DNA of 64,000 nt from Paramacrobiotus metropolitanus (taxonomy: Eukaryota > Tardigrada > Eutardigrada > Parachela > Macrobiotidae), in NCBI RefSeq assembly GCF_019649055.1, contig NW_026570367.1, positions 1 through 64,000 on the forward strand, written 5' to 3'. The position numbers and the translations under genes were made by a program. The notes beneath the pieces are model-generated. The model did not search any database. It was given only the letters and a program-made list of their open reading frames with translations, and was not told where the DNA came from. Below are positions 1 to 12,280 of the stretch, in pieces. How positions within the stretch are numbered: the stretch's first letter is position 1; the number at the start of each line of letters is the position of its first letter.

Positions 1-489
1 CGAAAGGTATTTACGTTGGTTGCAAGTGTTCTTCCCAAATTTCTTCCCAAACGTATCTGTACATACAGCATACATACATTGTAACGTATTAAGATCTTCT
101 TTAACGATAAAATATACTGTACAGTCTGTACTTATCTATAATATTATAACCCTTTATTAGATTTACATCTTGAAGGCTGAAGTATTTGAATTATTATTTC
201 AGTGATATTCGTGATTCTCGTGGTGAGTATCGGAAAAACCTATAGAAGTTTTCTGTCATCTGCCATTAGCATAACTGGAAGATTGTGAAAGCGAAAAAGT
301 TAATGTGGTTATTGTGAGTGTTACGCAGTTACTGTTAAGTATCTCGCTTTAAGTGTACTGTAGTATTGATGCTGGTTTTAATCTAAGCGTGGTCTTCGCC
401 TCATTTATACAGAGAATCAAGTTGAAAAACCCCGCTAGCAAACTGATTCCCAAACCGAAGTGCCTTCGGAAACTGCATCCGCCAGCAGT

Positions 490-831
490 ATGTCTTCCCG
501 AGCACCAGCTCCAGCATTGCACCTGAAGGTTGGCTGGATGATAGAATGCTGAATGCAGTGCTGCATGATCAGCGTGAAATGCTGGCCAAACTGGAGAAGG
601 CCAACGAAACCCTGGACACGTAACACCTTGAGCCATCAGCGTATCGACGCGTACGCTACTGACTTCAAACACCACGTCAAGCTCTTATTGGAAATGAAGA
701 AAGATCTCGAGTCATTGTATAAACGGTTAAGAATTGTCCAAACCAAAGTCTCCAAACTGTATCCAGCTAACTACGCGGATGCAGTCAGTAAAGCGGAAAT
801 GCACGAAATAGAGGAAGACGAGAATGACTGA
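490..831 (+). CDS. KXD1: KXD1-like BORC/BLOC-1-related subunit (frame-interrupted)
   Basis: Small coiled-coil protein of the KxDL family, which in animals is a subunit of BORC, the complex that recruits Arl8 to lysosomes. The segment EMKKDLESLYKRLR (about 697-738) carries the family's K-x-D-L core. Upstream, MLNAVLHDQREMLAKLEKAN (546-605) matches the conserved N-terminal helix. The two pieces lie in different frames: the helix frame meets TAA at 621, and the KxDL frame resumes one base later with no splice signals between. A second slip is likely near 515-525, because an ATG at 490 opens a Ser/Ala-rich leader in the KxDL frame. The C-terminus is acidic and ends at TGA 829-831. Family identity is solid. 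The exact start is uncertain, and the two compensating slips are probably sequence errors. Confidence 0.75.
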
Positions 832-2220
832 TTTTAATTACATTTTGCCGTCCTGGAATTTTGTACGCGCAGTCTGTTGTTTCCGTTTTCCTGGATGTTC
901 ATGACCTGCAGTTTGATTTTGTTTGGTTTTATGCGTCCATTTGCAGTTGATTTGCAACCATATTGATCTCGTCACAGTTTCTGTTTTTGTTTAAGTTTCA
1001 TTTTTTAGATTAACTTTTCAACTGTAAAGTCATTTTCGTTTGCCATGATACCGGTATCCATAATTTTTATAAACCTAATTTTACCCGTGACGCGTTATTT
1101 CCATTTTGGCAGTTTAATTTCCAATTTGTTGTTGTGTATCGGGTTTTCACAATCAGTAAAGTACCCTATAAGAAAGAAGGTATCAATGGATAATTGTATA
1201 ATCTGGTCGTTTCGCTTAGAATATTTCTGTTTCACCACCACTTGTTTCAAATTGACGTCGACAACTTGACATTAATTAACTTTTAAATAGCTAAAGTACG
1301 AGAGACACGAGTACAGTAAAAATCATTTGTGTCGTGACACCTTGTTAGTTTTAAAAAACTGCTGAAGTTTTCTGTAATTTCTATTAGGCTGGCTTGTTAA
1401 TTTAATTTAACTTATATCAGTGAGGGTAAAAAAATAGCATGACAACTAGTAGACCTGCGCAAACTGCGCGGAATAAATCAGTGGTAGATTAAAATGCAAA
1501 AAAATATATGCTCATCGTTATTCATGACTTCTAAGATACGTACATTTGTCAAATTCAGATATATTCTACGCTTCGTTGGATTTATTCATGCTTAGAAATT
1601 TAAAATTTAAAATTTTGCATAATTCAAAATAAGGTGCTGCTGCTGTACTCGTAGTCGTAGCTGGGTTCACTGTTTTACCGAAAATTCTATTTTGATCTTT
1701 CTGTGTTAACATTTTCCCGTTCGGTACACTGCAGAGAAAACCGTAATATACTTCAAAACTTGCCGTTTATACAATATGTGCTGTTTTATAGAAGTTCCTT
1801 TGAGTATTTTTTCATCAGTCTGCTATTTGAATTGTAAATATTGCCCGTTGTTATGTATTAGAATTTTGGCCAGCCAGTAGCCACACTTATCAAGTCATTA
1901 ACATACTTCCAGTCATGGGTTTTAAATTTCAGTTTGTCCGGTAACAATGCGCAGATCGCAGCACTCACGACGCAGTGTCTGATTGTGTCTCGCTTATTAT
2001 TTTATGACCTCGTATGAGTCCATCTGTCTCAGTGTATTGTACCGAGCTCGGGGTCACCTGCGGCTTCGCCTTCTGTTACAATAGCGTCGTTTCACAAATT
2101 CACAATAGCGTCGTGAATAATATTTAAATTAACTAATTAATTAATTATAATAATCATTAAATTTCACAGCAGCGTCGTGAATAATTTGCACTTCCGCTAC
2201 TTTAGCACCATATTTTCGAT
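832..2220. other. Intergenic, no gene recognised
   Basis: AT-rich sequence downstream of KXD1. An ORF of 74 codons at 1045-1269 has no recognisable similarity or splice context and was not called. Near 2080-2190 the phrase agcgtcgtgaataat occurs twice about 70 bp apart, which suggests repeat debris at the edge of the element-rich stretch that follows. Confidence 0.5.
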
Positions 2221-2274
2221 AACCGCGTAAAATCCATACTACGGTGCCACCGTAGTAATGGATTTCACGCGGTT
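2221..2274. repeat. Short near-perfect palindrome
   Basis: The arm beginning aaccgcgtaaaatccat at 2221 is mirrored by the arm ending atggatttcacgcggtt at 2274. The arms are about 27 bp each with two or three mismatches or gaps and almost no loop, centred on cggtgccaccg. It is a strong potential hairpin next to a transposon-like element and may be a remnant of a foldback element. Confidence 0.7.
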
Positions 2275-2955
2275 GTACTGCAGCAACGGCAACCAACGGC
2301 AAAAAAACACAGCCGTACTTTGCTATTGCTTTATTCGGCTAGTTGTTTCGAAAACGGCTCGGTTTACATGTTCAGCAATGCATTAATCAGGTGACAGACA
2401 GAACATTCTGTGCAAAGTACGGTAATTCATTCACGCAGAGTTACAATGGAGGCTATAACACTGCCAAAGACAGATCGGCAGCAGCTCGCAAACGCGAGCG
2501 CCAGCTTTATTTAACGCGCATCGGCGCTAACCGGCTCGGGCAGAGCAAGACGTTCAACAGAACCAGACTAAGAGAATTCTAAACAGGTAGACAGCAAGCA
2601 CATCTCTAGGGAAGGCGCCAATCCTCTGCTTCGACTGATCTCCTGTCTACTTCCATTTGGCACGATTGGTGCTGCGGACATCACAGGCCTTTCAGTCCAA
2701 GCCGTTACTGAGTAGCCAGTGGTGTATTGGATCCTCCATCTCCCGTGCCCGTCTCCTTTGGTATTGCTGCCTCAGCCAAGCACTTCGCACACAGGCCTTG
2801 CGGGCCGTGCACTCGCAGCCTGAACTCAGAGTGGTCACCCATCTAAGTCCAAACCGCGCTCGATGTAGACTATCTTTCAAAACCCGAAGGTTTATCCATC
2901 TAGCCACAACGAGTGCTCATAACGGCACGCGCACCGACCCGAGGCGCTACAATAA
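2275..2955. other. Intergenic stretch flanking a palindromic element; possible pol III-derived segment
   Basis: More GC-rich than its surroundings. ORFs of 71-113 codons exist on both strands but overlap each other and resemble nothing known. On the minus strand, about 2832-2862 reads GCGCGGTT, three bases, ACTTAGATGGG, one base, GACC. That is very close to the 3' internal part of metazoan 5S rRNA; the 5' half of 5S is not evident. A 5S-derived SINE head or a chance match are both possible. Confidence 0.3.
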
Positions 2956-3592
2956 ACGCGTTCTTCCTCGTATGGGAACATGCGTTCATTGGCTGTGATC
3001 ACAACCAATAGAAATTGCGAAATGGGCTCATTACACTACCGTCTAGGCGCTACTAATTAGGTGCTACTAAATACTTTAATGAATTCGCGTTTGCAACCAT
3101 CACATTACCGTCTAGACGCTACCAATTAGGTGCTACTAAATGGTTTAATAAATTCGCGTTTGCAATGCGAATTTCGTCTAGGTGCTACTAATTAGACGCT
3201 ATTAATATTTTATTGCAAATTGCAATGCACGTGCAATATATGTAGGTGCTACTGATTAGGTGCTACAAATATTTCTAGGTTATTTCTAGCCACGTAAGTT
3301 ATGTCTAGGTGCTACTAATTTGGTGTTCTGATATTATAGTAATGCGATGTGGTGGTCAGTCTAGGTGCTACTAAATAGGTGCTAGTAATATTTTATTGCA
3401 GTGCAGTATATCTAGGTGCTACTAAATTTTTAATAGCAACGCGATATGAGGTTAGGTGCTACTAATTAGGCGCTACTAAATATTTTAGTATAATCGAGCC
3501 GTGTAATCCGGTATTTTCACAATTTTCATTGGTTGTGATGTTAAATTATCACAGCCAATGAGGGCGTTGTTCCCATACGAGGAAGAAACGTG
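2956..3592. mobile_element. Palindromic MITE-like element, long copy with internal repeats
   Basis: The left end (about 2956-2980, acgcgttcttcctcgtatgg and onward) is inverted at the right end (about 3568-3592, ending in gaggaagaaacgt). Inside each terminus lies the second inverted motif attggctgtgatcacaaccaat. The core at 3040-3485 holds about 14 degenerate copies of a ggtgctactaat/aaat word spaced 13-60 bp apart. No transposase ORF is present, so it is non-autonomous. A much shorter relative with the same ends lies at 32947-33087, which shows that this is a family and not a chance palindrome. Superfamily not assigned. Confidence 0.8.
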
Positions 3593-3866
3593 CTCGAAAA
3601 CAAACCGCTGCCGCACCACCACCGCGGGCTTGTTTGAGCTGAATCAAACATCAAAACACGGAACTGATAAGTACTTACTGTACAAGAGCGACTTATGGTT
3701 AGAGATAGAGGGCAAGATATCTTAGAGCGTCACTTTGACTTGTTACTCGTATTTCAATGTTAATTAACTGTAATAAATATAAAATTTTAGTTTTGCGCTG
3801 AGCCTCTATTTCGGATAGTTTTGATTGTAAAATCTATAAAGCGGAAGGTAGCAGGAAGTTGGAAAT

Positions 3867-4862
3867 ATGGAAGACAGCTGCCGCATGGATGGGTTAAAGT
3901 GTGAGCCGATCCACAGGTACGGCATTTTGTAATACGATATAAGTACTCCTGCCTTACTCTGGCAGTCGTAGATTTTCTGTGCTTGCTCATGTGCTTTTGC
4001 ATATATTTAACACCATACGTAGCAAGATTTTGTGTAATGGTCGCAGATTTGCTGGTCATTAGTGTTTGTATTCGCCTGCAGGTAAACCTTACTATTTCAA
4101 CGCAACTACTAACGAAAGTCGCTGGGAACCTCCAGGTACCACAAGCCGCGGTTCTGGCGATGGTGGTAATGCAGTGCCGAACAAGGTGCGAGCGTCGCAT
4201 ATTTTGGTGAAGCATCGAGAATCGCGGAGGCCTTCGTCATGGCGTGAAAGTAATATCACCAGGAGCAAGGAAGAAGCCCTTCAGATTGTGGGAGGTATGC
4301 TTTATTCTGCTGTTAACAGTCAACTTTCGGCTCTTCATTTATCTATTAGAGTAAAAAACTTTTTTATGAATGTTTGAATGCTTGGGAAGAGGGACCATGC
4401 CTTTCTTATAATTATCTGCTGATATATATTTCATGATTGTTAGCTAAGCTTGTTTTAGAAAATTAAGCGTGAACCTTACAATGCAAAAAAATCACAATAC
4501 TGCTATGCTCGATACTGCTGCGATACTATACTATAATACTGCTGCTAGGTTTAAAGCGTACTCTTAATATCTTTAATAATAACTCCTTAGGTTATCTTGC
4601 ACAAATCCAAAATGGATCGGATTTTGCCGAGCTGGCGCAAGTTCAGCGACTGCAGCTCGGCCCAAAAAAGGTGGCGACCTGGGCGAATCGGGCGGGGTCA
4701 GATGCAAAAGTAAGCAAGAGCCTGCATGAAAAGCGTTGTAGTAAATACCAGAATGATTTTCTGTGCAGGCTTTCGAGGACACGTTTTTGGTTTGAATATT
4801 GGAGAAATCAGTGAACCGTTCTACCAGACTCCGGAGCACATATCGTAAAGCGAACCGGATAA
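3867..4862 (+). CDS. PIN1: PIN1-type peptidyl-prolyl cis-trans isomerase (frame-interrupted)
   Basis: Nuclear parvulin that isomerises phospho-Ser/Thr-Pro bonds. Four exons with consensus splice sites: 3867-3916, 4082-4294, 4591-4709, 4769-4862. Exons 1-2 encode the WW domain (LPHGW, SRSTG, KPYYFNATTNESRWEPPG). The parvulin domain begins with NKVRASHILVKHRESRRPSS, which carries the basic patch that binds the phosphate. Exon 3 holds FSDCSS with the catalytic Cys region and GDLGE plus GQMQK. Exon 4 gives FGLNIGEISEPFY and ends near IVKRTG. Five or more single-base slips separate these blocks (near 3875, 3899, 4636, 4695, 4782, 4853), although every intron boundary is intact. Either the sequence has indel errors or this is a recently decayed unprocessed copy. 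The conserved codons and splice sites favour error. Confidence 0.85.
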
Positions 4863-7107
4863 ACCGTTTGTTTTTCACTTGCTGTTCTTGCATCTCTGGA
4901 TTTTGAATTTTTTAATCTGGTATCATGGGATTGGGACGAAGGTGTGTGTACTGCTAACTGCCAACATTTCGACTACAGAGCAGCTTATTTTCTAAGGAAT
5001 CTGGAATAACGTAAAATTTCTTTCTTGCACCATTGCGTCTGGACTCTATCTGTACCAGACTTGCCCATTTTCGCTTTTTCCACTTTCATCTCACCTCCAT
5101 CTCCACCGTCTAATTCCCACCCCAGCCCACTCCCGGCTACACAAATTTTCAGCCCATCTCACCTTTGCGATCTCATCTCCACCCCATTTTTTAGAGGCTG
5201 AACAAAGCTAATTTTGCAGGGTTTCCGCATACGACAGAGCCACCAGCGAAAAAAATTTGGTTTTGTAGGAAAATATGCTCACTTATTGATATAAAATGCG
5301 CGGAGCGCGAAAAATTTTCTGTTTTTGAGCTCGTATGGTGAATTTTACGTGCTCCAAGCCTGAAAAACCGGTTAAAATATCAACTTTTCCTGTTTTATTT
5401 GTTTCTTGGTCCCATCCCATCTTTCAACAATCCCAGCCCATCTCACCTCATCTGCGGTCTCTTTCCCATCTCATCCTCATTTTCACCTAAAAGATGAGAT
5501 GGGATGGGGAAAATGGGAAAATTTCACCTCACCCAAAAGATGGGCAAAGTCTGATCTGTACTACCATAGTACCTATCATCTGTATAATCAAAGTTATCCA
5601 CAAGAAATATATGCTGCTAGCCTGCTACTCTGTAACGAAATGTATTTGATTAGCAATGTATTTTCTTCCGATGTTGCATTCCTTTTGAGAACTTCGGGGA
5701 TTCTGGAGTACTATTCAGTAGGGTTGAATATTGCTTATTTTACCCAATTACACTTATAAGATAAGAATAATAATATTTCGAAACACTGGCAGTTATTCAA
5801 GTTTCGGCAGCCGGTATTTTCACCATATGTACTAGTACTTACTAGATCTCTGGTTATTATGACGTGATTACAACTGTCGAATGGACATTGCGTGAGATTT
5901 TAGGCCATATTATAAGTGACCCAGACCAGTCAACATACTGGACACCGGTGAAACGTCGGAGTATCGACCGTAGATTAAATTAGTAATACTAATACACTTT
6001 ACACAAGGATCCACAGCAGCTTTCGGTAGATTTCAGCACTCTATGAGAACAGATTTCCGAGTTGTCGGGTATGTTTATGATTTTCATTTCACCATTTATG
6101 AGAGAAGGCAGAAGCCGGTTAGGCGTGACCAATCAACGGCAAGTAAACAGTAAACTCAATGCAAAGTACAGGGTCGGAAGGTAGTTAAAACAGCAAAGGT
6201 AGGAGTTAGGAACGCTTTAACATGGCCTTGTACCCACCTAAAACCGCTCTTGCAGTGAATTCTGTTAGCTGTTCTTATGGTCTCAGTATTACGGCAGAAA
6301 AGACCGGTAATGGTATCCGCTTGTAACGAGACTGCGCGTATCCTGATATCGATCATTACGCAACAGTTCAATGTCAGTGCCAGAATGGACTCTTGCCCGA
6401 AGCCAAGAAAACGACTCATTATGCGTCCCCGCAGTTCCGTTCGTGGTGCTTGTATTGATAATTATAACTCTTGGGCTGGTATCTGTCTGCGGATAGAAAA
6501 CCATATAATCGGAACGTATAGTTCTTGCGTTCTATATTTATGATCCTTTTCTTAGAAACATCAAACTGGTCGACCAAAGAATGTGTTTCAAGTTCGCAAT
6601 GCCGTGTGCGCTGGGTTATGTCACATGGTGGACAAAATTTCAGCGTTGCACTTGCACGCTGGCCTTGAACTTGGTAGCGTCACTGGAAGGCGAAATTTGT
6701 CGCCTGTGCAACAAATTATTATAATTCAATTGATATCAGAATTTTTAATTTGAAACGATGTTTCTTGATTAGGCATTATTATTTTCGCCTATCTCCTAAA
6801 GGTGACACGCAACGCCTATGAACGCGTGAGCCTGCAGATTTGAATACCAGTAGTCTGTCTGTAGCAGTACATCAGCTACAGTACTCGCTGCTTACTCCCA
6901 CCAGAACCTTTGTGATAGTGATTCCTGCTCAGACTCCGGCATTTTCTGGATGCTTTTTCCGAAAAGCGTGTGGACGTGCTAGTTATGCAATTATTCTAAG
7001 TTTGTGAATCTGCGTGATATTGCTTTGTCTATAATTTGCTGTTCGCGGTGTTGACCGGTACGAAGTACGCATAGTTGCGTTACGATATTTCAACAATCTT
7101 CATCAAC
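4863..7107. other. Intergenic, no gene recognised
   Basis: Apart from the pyrimidine-rich element at 5056-5552, nothing recognisable is present. Overlapping ORFs of 71-117 codons on both strands (5406-5759, 6156-6543) lack codon-level similarity to known proteins and look random. The last few hundred bases before 7108 presumably hold the AASS promoter and 5' UTR. Confidence 0.45.
5056..5552. mobile_element. Putative MITE-like element with pyrimidine-rich arms
   Basis: The left end cagacttgcccattt (about 5056-5070) is inverted at aagatgggcaaagtct (5537-5552). The flanking bases also partly mirror (ctgtac at 5050, gtac at 5558). The arms are rich in cccatctcacc-type words at 5070-5200 and 5400-5480, with the complement agatgagatgggatgggg near 5490. 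No ORF of interest lies inside. Only one copy is in the window, so the call rests on the terminal symmetry alone. Confidence 0.4.
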
Positions 7108-10100
7108 ATGTTAATCCGGAGGGTGCTTTATGGCCAGTTCACCTCCGGTCACATTCTGCAACGTCCCAAACATGTTTTCGGACGAAGATTACCGTGCCGA
7201 AGAACAGGGTTATGGCCATTCGAAGGGAAGATCAGTCCATTTGGGAAAGGTGATCCAGGACATTATTAATTTTCGTAGTCTGACCCTAATGATCACGTCG
7301 GCAGAACAATAATAATTTTAATTTGCAGACGAGCGCCTCTTGCTCCTCAGCATGTGCGAAAACTAGTTCGCAAGGGCGCGAAGGTCTTGGTTCAACCTTC
7401 CAATCGACGGGCTTATCCTATGAAGGTGTGGCTACTCTGATATTTTTCTAATGGCCAGTGGAATAAATATTTTTATGATAATAAAATTAGCAAAGATGCC
7501 GCTTTTTTTGCGTATGTAAAATGTGAGTAATCGTTCAGTTTAATTAAGCATATGACGTATGCCTGGTCCAGAGCCTCTACATATGCCGGTATCCCGAGGA
7601 ATCCACCATCAGCTATCCTCCTCACCTGTGGATTTTTTAATGCATCATTTGATTTTTGGCCATAACTAATTACTACCACTACAAGTGGATGTAGGGCTAT
7701 CATCGTTTTCGGTTGCATTGCAGTCATATTCTGCTGCCGCGATTGTGCAAGAAGACATCAGTGACGCTAGCCTTATTATTGGAATCAAGAAGCCCCGTCG
7801 GAATTGGTCTTACCCGGCAAAACGTATTGCTTTTTCTCGCATACTATTAAAGCCCAAGAAGCCAATATGCCTCTTCTGGATGCTTGCTTGAGAAGAATAT
7901 CCGGCTGATTGACTACGAAAAGATGGTGGATAAAGACGGTCAACGCGTGGTCGCTTTCGGGAAATGGGCCGGCGTGGCTGGAATGATTAACAGTATGTAC
8001 AATGAATTATTGATAAAATGCCAGTACAATATCGAGTAATGCTTGCAAAAGCGTACTTAAATACAAAAATTTAATCAGTTTTGTGTAGGCGAGACTGTTC
8101 CGAAGACGAAGTTTGCAGGTGCTGCAGGGTAAAACATTTGTGATTGACTGTTTTTCAAACGATCTGCTTGGACAAGCAATAAAACTTAAAGAACACGAAG
8201 TATATGCACTATGCATTTTTTTTGTATAAAATTATTATTAAGGGCAACGTTACGGCTACGACTGTAGTTTGTTGCAGTTTTGCATGGATGGGATTCGTTT
8301 ACTCGCTCTCGGACACCATACTCCATTCATGGTGAGCAACAACTTTAATAAGAACTGCAGCCAAGATTTTTTAGTGAGTTTTAAAGTCCAAGTAATATTT
8401 AATAATTTTATGATGACTTGTACAGTATATCGGTCCAGCCCATAACTATCGAAGCAGCTCGATGGCCAAGCAAGCCTTCCGTGACGCCGGTTATGAAATC
8501 AGTATCGACCTCATGCCGAAATCCATCGGACCTCTTACCTTTATTTTCACCGGCTCGGGCAACGTTTCGCAGGGGGCTCAAGAGATGTTTCAGGAGTTGC
8601 CTCACGAATATGTTGAACCGGCTGATCTTCCTAAGGTGGCAGCTCATGGAGGTTTGTCGTGGTATCTCCTCTCATCATTACATGTAGACCATCCTGCAAA
8701 AACTGTAGACGGACGACTGAATTGAGTAACTTTTTCTAGCCATGAACAAAGTTTATGGATGTGTCGTAAGTCGCGATGATCACTATGTTCGAAAGGATGG
8801 TGGTCCTTTCGATCCGTAGAATTTGCGAATTATCCTCAACGCTACTCTTCTACATTCGCTCAAAAAGTATGGGTGACACTGTGACAGTAAATCGTTTTAT
8901 CGCTTTTAGATTTTCAGGGTTTTCGGTTGGCACCGGAAATCTTGCTTGAGGCATGGTTATTAGTTTCTGTCCTTAATGTTTCATCTTGCAGATTGCGCCA
9001 TACGCATCTTGCATTATCAACGGCATTTATTGGGCTCCCAACGCCCCTAGACTAATTACGATACCAGATGCAAAGGAACTCCTGCAACCCGCAAATCAGC
9101 CGTGGTAAGATAAAATAATTCTGTAACCGGTAATTCTGTTTTTACCGTTTAGTTATGGTTTTAAAAAATTGTTCTGATTTCTAAGGTTACCTACAAGTGT
9201 TGGATGTCCACAGCTTCCTCATAGACTGTTGGCTATTTGTGACATAAGTGCAGACCCGGGTGGTTCCATAGAGTTCATGACGGAATGTACAACGATTGAT
9301 AAACCATTTTGTTTGTACGATGCTAATCAACATACCAATACCGAAAGGTAATAACCGGCTTTTATCCTACTAGTCTTTTATCTTCAGACATTAATCGCGC
9401 CGCTTTATCATTTGAACTTTATCGCAGCGTTGAGATGTTGGTCTGATTACAGTTTCGCTGGGCCTGGAGTGCTTGTTTGCTCGATTGATAACATGCCGGC
9501 TCAACTTCCTAGGGAAGCAACAGATTTTTTGGAGAATTACTTTTACCACACATTCCTGATATGGTAAGATGGGAAATTCATTGATCAGCTATAGGCAAAG
9601 CGTTAGCAGCAACATATTCTTCTAATCGTAATAATATTGGGAAAGGTTTAGGCCAACATGTGAAAGTACTATGCTAATGTCACCATAATTCAAATCAGAA
9701 CTCACTAATTGTCAGGGCTCACCGGCTCAGTGTGCCGGCTCACGTACGAGTTCGTATTTCGAAACTAGTCTAGTTTAGATGTACATACAGCTGATGTAGC
9801 GTTTCAAATGAATTGTGTCCAAATGACAGGACGCTTGGCAAATCACAAATTGTTTTTCTGTACAGTTGAAATCAGACGCGCAGCAGGAGTTCGAACATAT
9901 GACTCCGGTCCCGTCGTCAAAACGTATGTACGAATTTATTAGCAGGATACTGCACTTTCGGTTTTGAACCTGCGTGATTTATGCCGTCCTACGATCGTGA
10001 TGTTATTGTGGTTTGATTTTATTTGCAGGCTGTTATCGCTTCCAATGGCCGCCTGACGCCCAATTTCGAGTATATTGAAGAATTGCGGCAACACAAAAAG

Positions 10101-12280
10101 CGGTCTCACGCGAAAACCAACATGGATGTGGCTGATCAAAGAAAGTTCTTATCTTAGGAGCTGGATATGTTGCGCCGCCTGTAGTAGACTATCTTTCCCG
10201 CGATGGCAATGTGGTAATTACTTGGTACGACCGAACTTTAAATGTGACGTTTCCTGAAAGTTCTTTTGTGGGCTTACATTTTCACTGTTGTTTTACCATT
10301 AGCCTCGGCCCTGAAAAAGACGAAGGACCACAGTTCTAGAAGTATAAGAATACCGATGCTGTGCATTTGATGTTCACCGTAATCCAGATCAGCTGAATAA
10401 AATGATTCCGGATTACGACGTTGTGGTCAGCCTTTGCCTTATTCATTACATCCCAAAGTTGCCGAGCTATGTATAAATCATAAAGTGAATATGGTTACGG
10501 CCAGTTATAGCAGCTCATTAACCAAACAACCAGCTGGTGAACACATTTCTAAAAGGTAAATCTGACCTCCGGTTATGCATACCCACAAAGACATTATTAT
10601 CATCGCTTAATATCAAACAACATTTATAAATTTTAGAGCAGCGGATGCAGAAGTGACCATACTGAACGAAATGGGTCTTGACCCCGGTATTGACCATTTG
10701 TTAGCGATGGAATGTTTTGATGAAGTGAAAGAACTAGGAGGAAAGGTTAGAAAGCATTATCTATGAAAACCGAAAACTGGTTACCGTATATGTCTCTCTT
10801 TTATTTAGGTCACATCTTTTCGGTCTTTTGTGGTGGTCTGCCCGCCCCAGAGTTTGCTACTAATCCTTTGCGATACAAGTTCAGCTGGAATCCGGCCAGT
10901 GTTTTCTTGGCAGCTCTCAACGGTGCAAGATATATTGAAAGCAATCAGGTATATTAGAGCACAGTATATGCGATAAGTGGCTTAACTCCATATCAGGAAA
11001 ACCACCTCTGCGACTTATGGAACACAGAACTTGTTCACTGAAATTGTCAGATGATTTAAAGTGCCATGTGTAATAAGTTTTGTGCATGCGAAATATGTTA
11101 ACGTCAGTTTGTTCACATGCTGGCCGTTTTTTCTTTCATTTAATTAAATCCCTTGCATGGATTTGTTATATAGATGCATAATATTACTAAACCTTAGTTT
11201 AGTTTAGTTTAGTTAGTTTAGTAATATTATGATAGATGTTACCCATTAATTAAACATATTAAGTAGAGTCACCGTATGCGAGTTACCGTATGATAATCTT
11301 GCGGTGTCATACATCATCAGTTAAATTCCATTATTTTCTGTTGTAAAGGTCAAGGAAAATTCCCGCCGGGCGGTATACCATTGATGGAAAGCGCCAAACT
11401 TTGATTTCCTCCCGGTTTTAATTTAGAAGGTTATTCGAACCGATTCACTTCATTATCTTCAAGAATACGGAATCGAAGGAGCCGAAACTTGTATGAGAGG
11501 AACTTTGAGATACAAAGGCTATGCTGACGTTTTGATTGGACTGATCAGAACCGGCCTCTTGCAAACGACGCCGCATCCCGCGCTTCATCCCGACGGGCCT
11601 TCTTTGACATGGGTAGGACTTTGTTAGTCACTTGCTTCTAATTTAATTTTTAAATTTACAACGAATTATAGAGGCAACTGATAGCTACGCTGGCCAGTCA
11701 GAATTCAGACGCGTTAGTGGAGAATCTAAAAAGAGCAGTATTGACAAAGCGGGTTCTCCTCAAAGAGTGGAAGCCATGGCTCAGCTAGGCCTTTTGACGA
11801 TACGGAAGTTGAAAAGAGAACACTCCATTGGATACCTTGGCTCACTACTTAAAGGATCGTTTGTCCTATGGCAAAATGAACGGGACATGGTGATATTGCG
11901 GCATGATATCGGAATACTCTGGCCAAACAACAGCAAGGTGTGTCGAGTTAAACCAACATCCACTCCCATCCGGCGCTAGAAATTCCTTAATACTTTACAT
12001 AAATTTCATCGAGATATCATGAGGACAGAAGTTTTGTGTTTTAGGAAATGCGAGAAATCACATTAGTCGTTTACGGCGAACAGAATGGATATACGGCGAT
12101 GGCGAAAACCGTAGGATTTCCGCAGCCATCGGTACAAAGATGCTGTTGGACAAAGAGATCCAACGAAGAGGTATGGTTGTTCCGATTTCAAAAGACATCT
12201 ACCGACCCGTCTTGAAACGGCTGGAGCAAGAAGGCATCAAAGCAATCCAGCACTCGCGAAGATCTGATTCTAATAATTAA
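7108..12280 (+). CDS. AASS: Bifunctional alpha-aminoadipic semialdehyde synthase (LKR/SDH), frame-interrupted
   Basis: Mitochondrial enzyme for the first two steps of lysine breakdown: lysine-ketoglutarate reductase, then saccharopine dehydrogenase. The Arg-rich leader [20 protein letters not shown] fits a transit peptide. About 17 exons: 7108-7249, 7329-7425, 7724-7992, 8277-8331, 8426-8651, 8740-8866, 8992-9104, 9186-9347, 9428-9563, 9866-9923, 10029-~10230, ~10302-10555, 10637-10745, 10809-10948, 11349-11612, 11672-11937, 12045-12280. The LKR part shows [54 protein letters not shown] and [13 protein letters not shown]. The SDH part shows [39 protein letters not shown] and [20 protein letters not shown]. 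At least nine exons need a one-base correction to stay in frame, mostly a missing G or T in a run (for example near 7896, 8819, 9526, 10146, 10431, 12132). A polyadenylation signal, aataaa, lies at about 12420. Confidence 0.93.
11177..11231. repeat. Short inverted repeat in an AASS intron
   Basis: cataatattactaaac at 11177-11192 is perfectly inverted as gtttagtaatattatg at 11216-11231, around a tttag-repeat loop. The same word, gtttagtaatattatga, recurs twice near 40093-40134, so this may be the remnant of a small dispersed palindromic repeat. Confidence 0.6.

Noticed and set aside
349-675. Minus-strand 108-codon ORF at the left end
   Set aside because: Antisense to the KXD1-like coding sequence, and its composition does not look like a protein.
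2343-2998. ORFs of 71-113 codons on both strands between KXD1 and PIN1
   Set aside because: Overlap each other and a palindromic element; no family motif.
3040-3485. CRISPR-like array suggested by repeated ggtgctactaat words
   Set aside because: Spacing is irregular, repeats are degenerate and short, and the host is an animal; the repeats are the core of a palindromic element.
3867-4862. PIN1 as a processed pseudogene
   Set aside because: Introns and splice sites are present, so it is not retro-derived. Frame slips resemble those in unrelated neighbouring genes.
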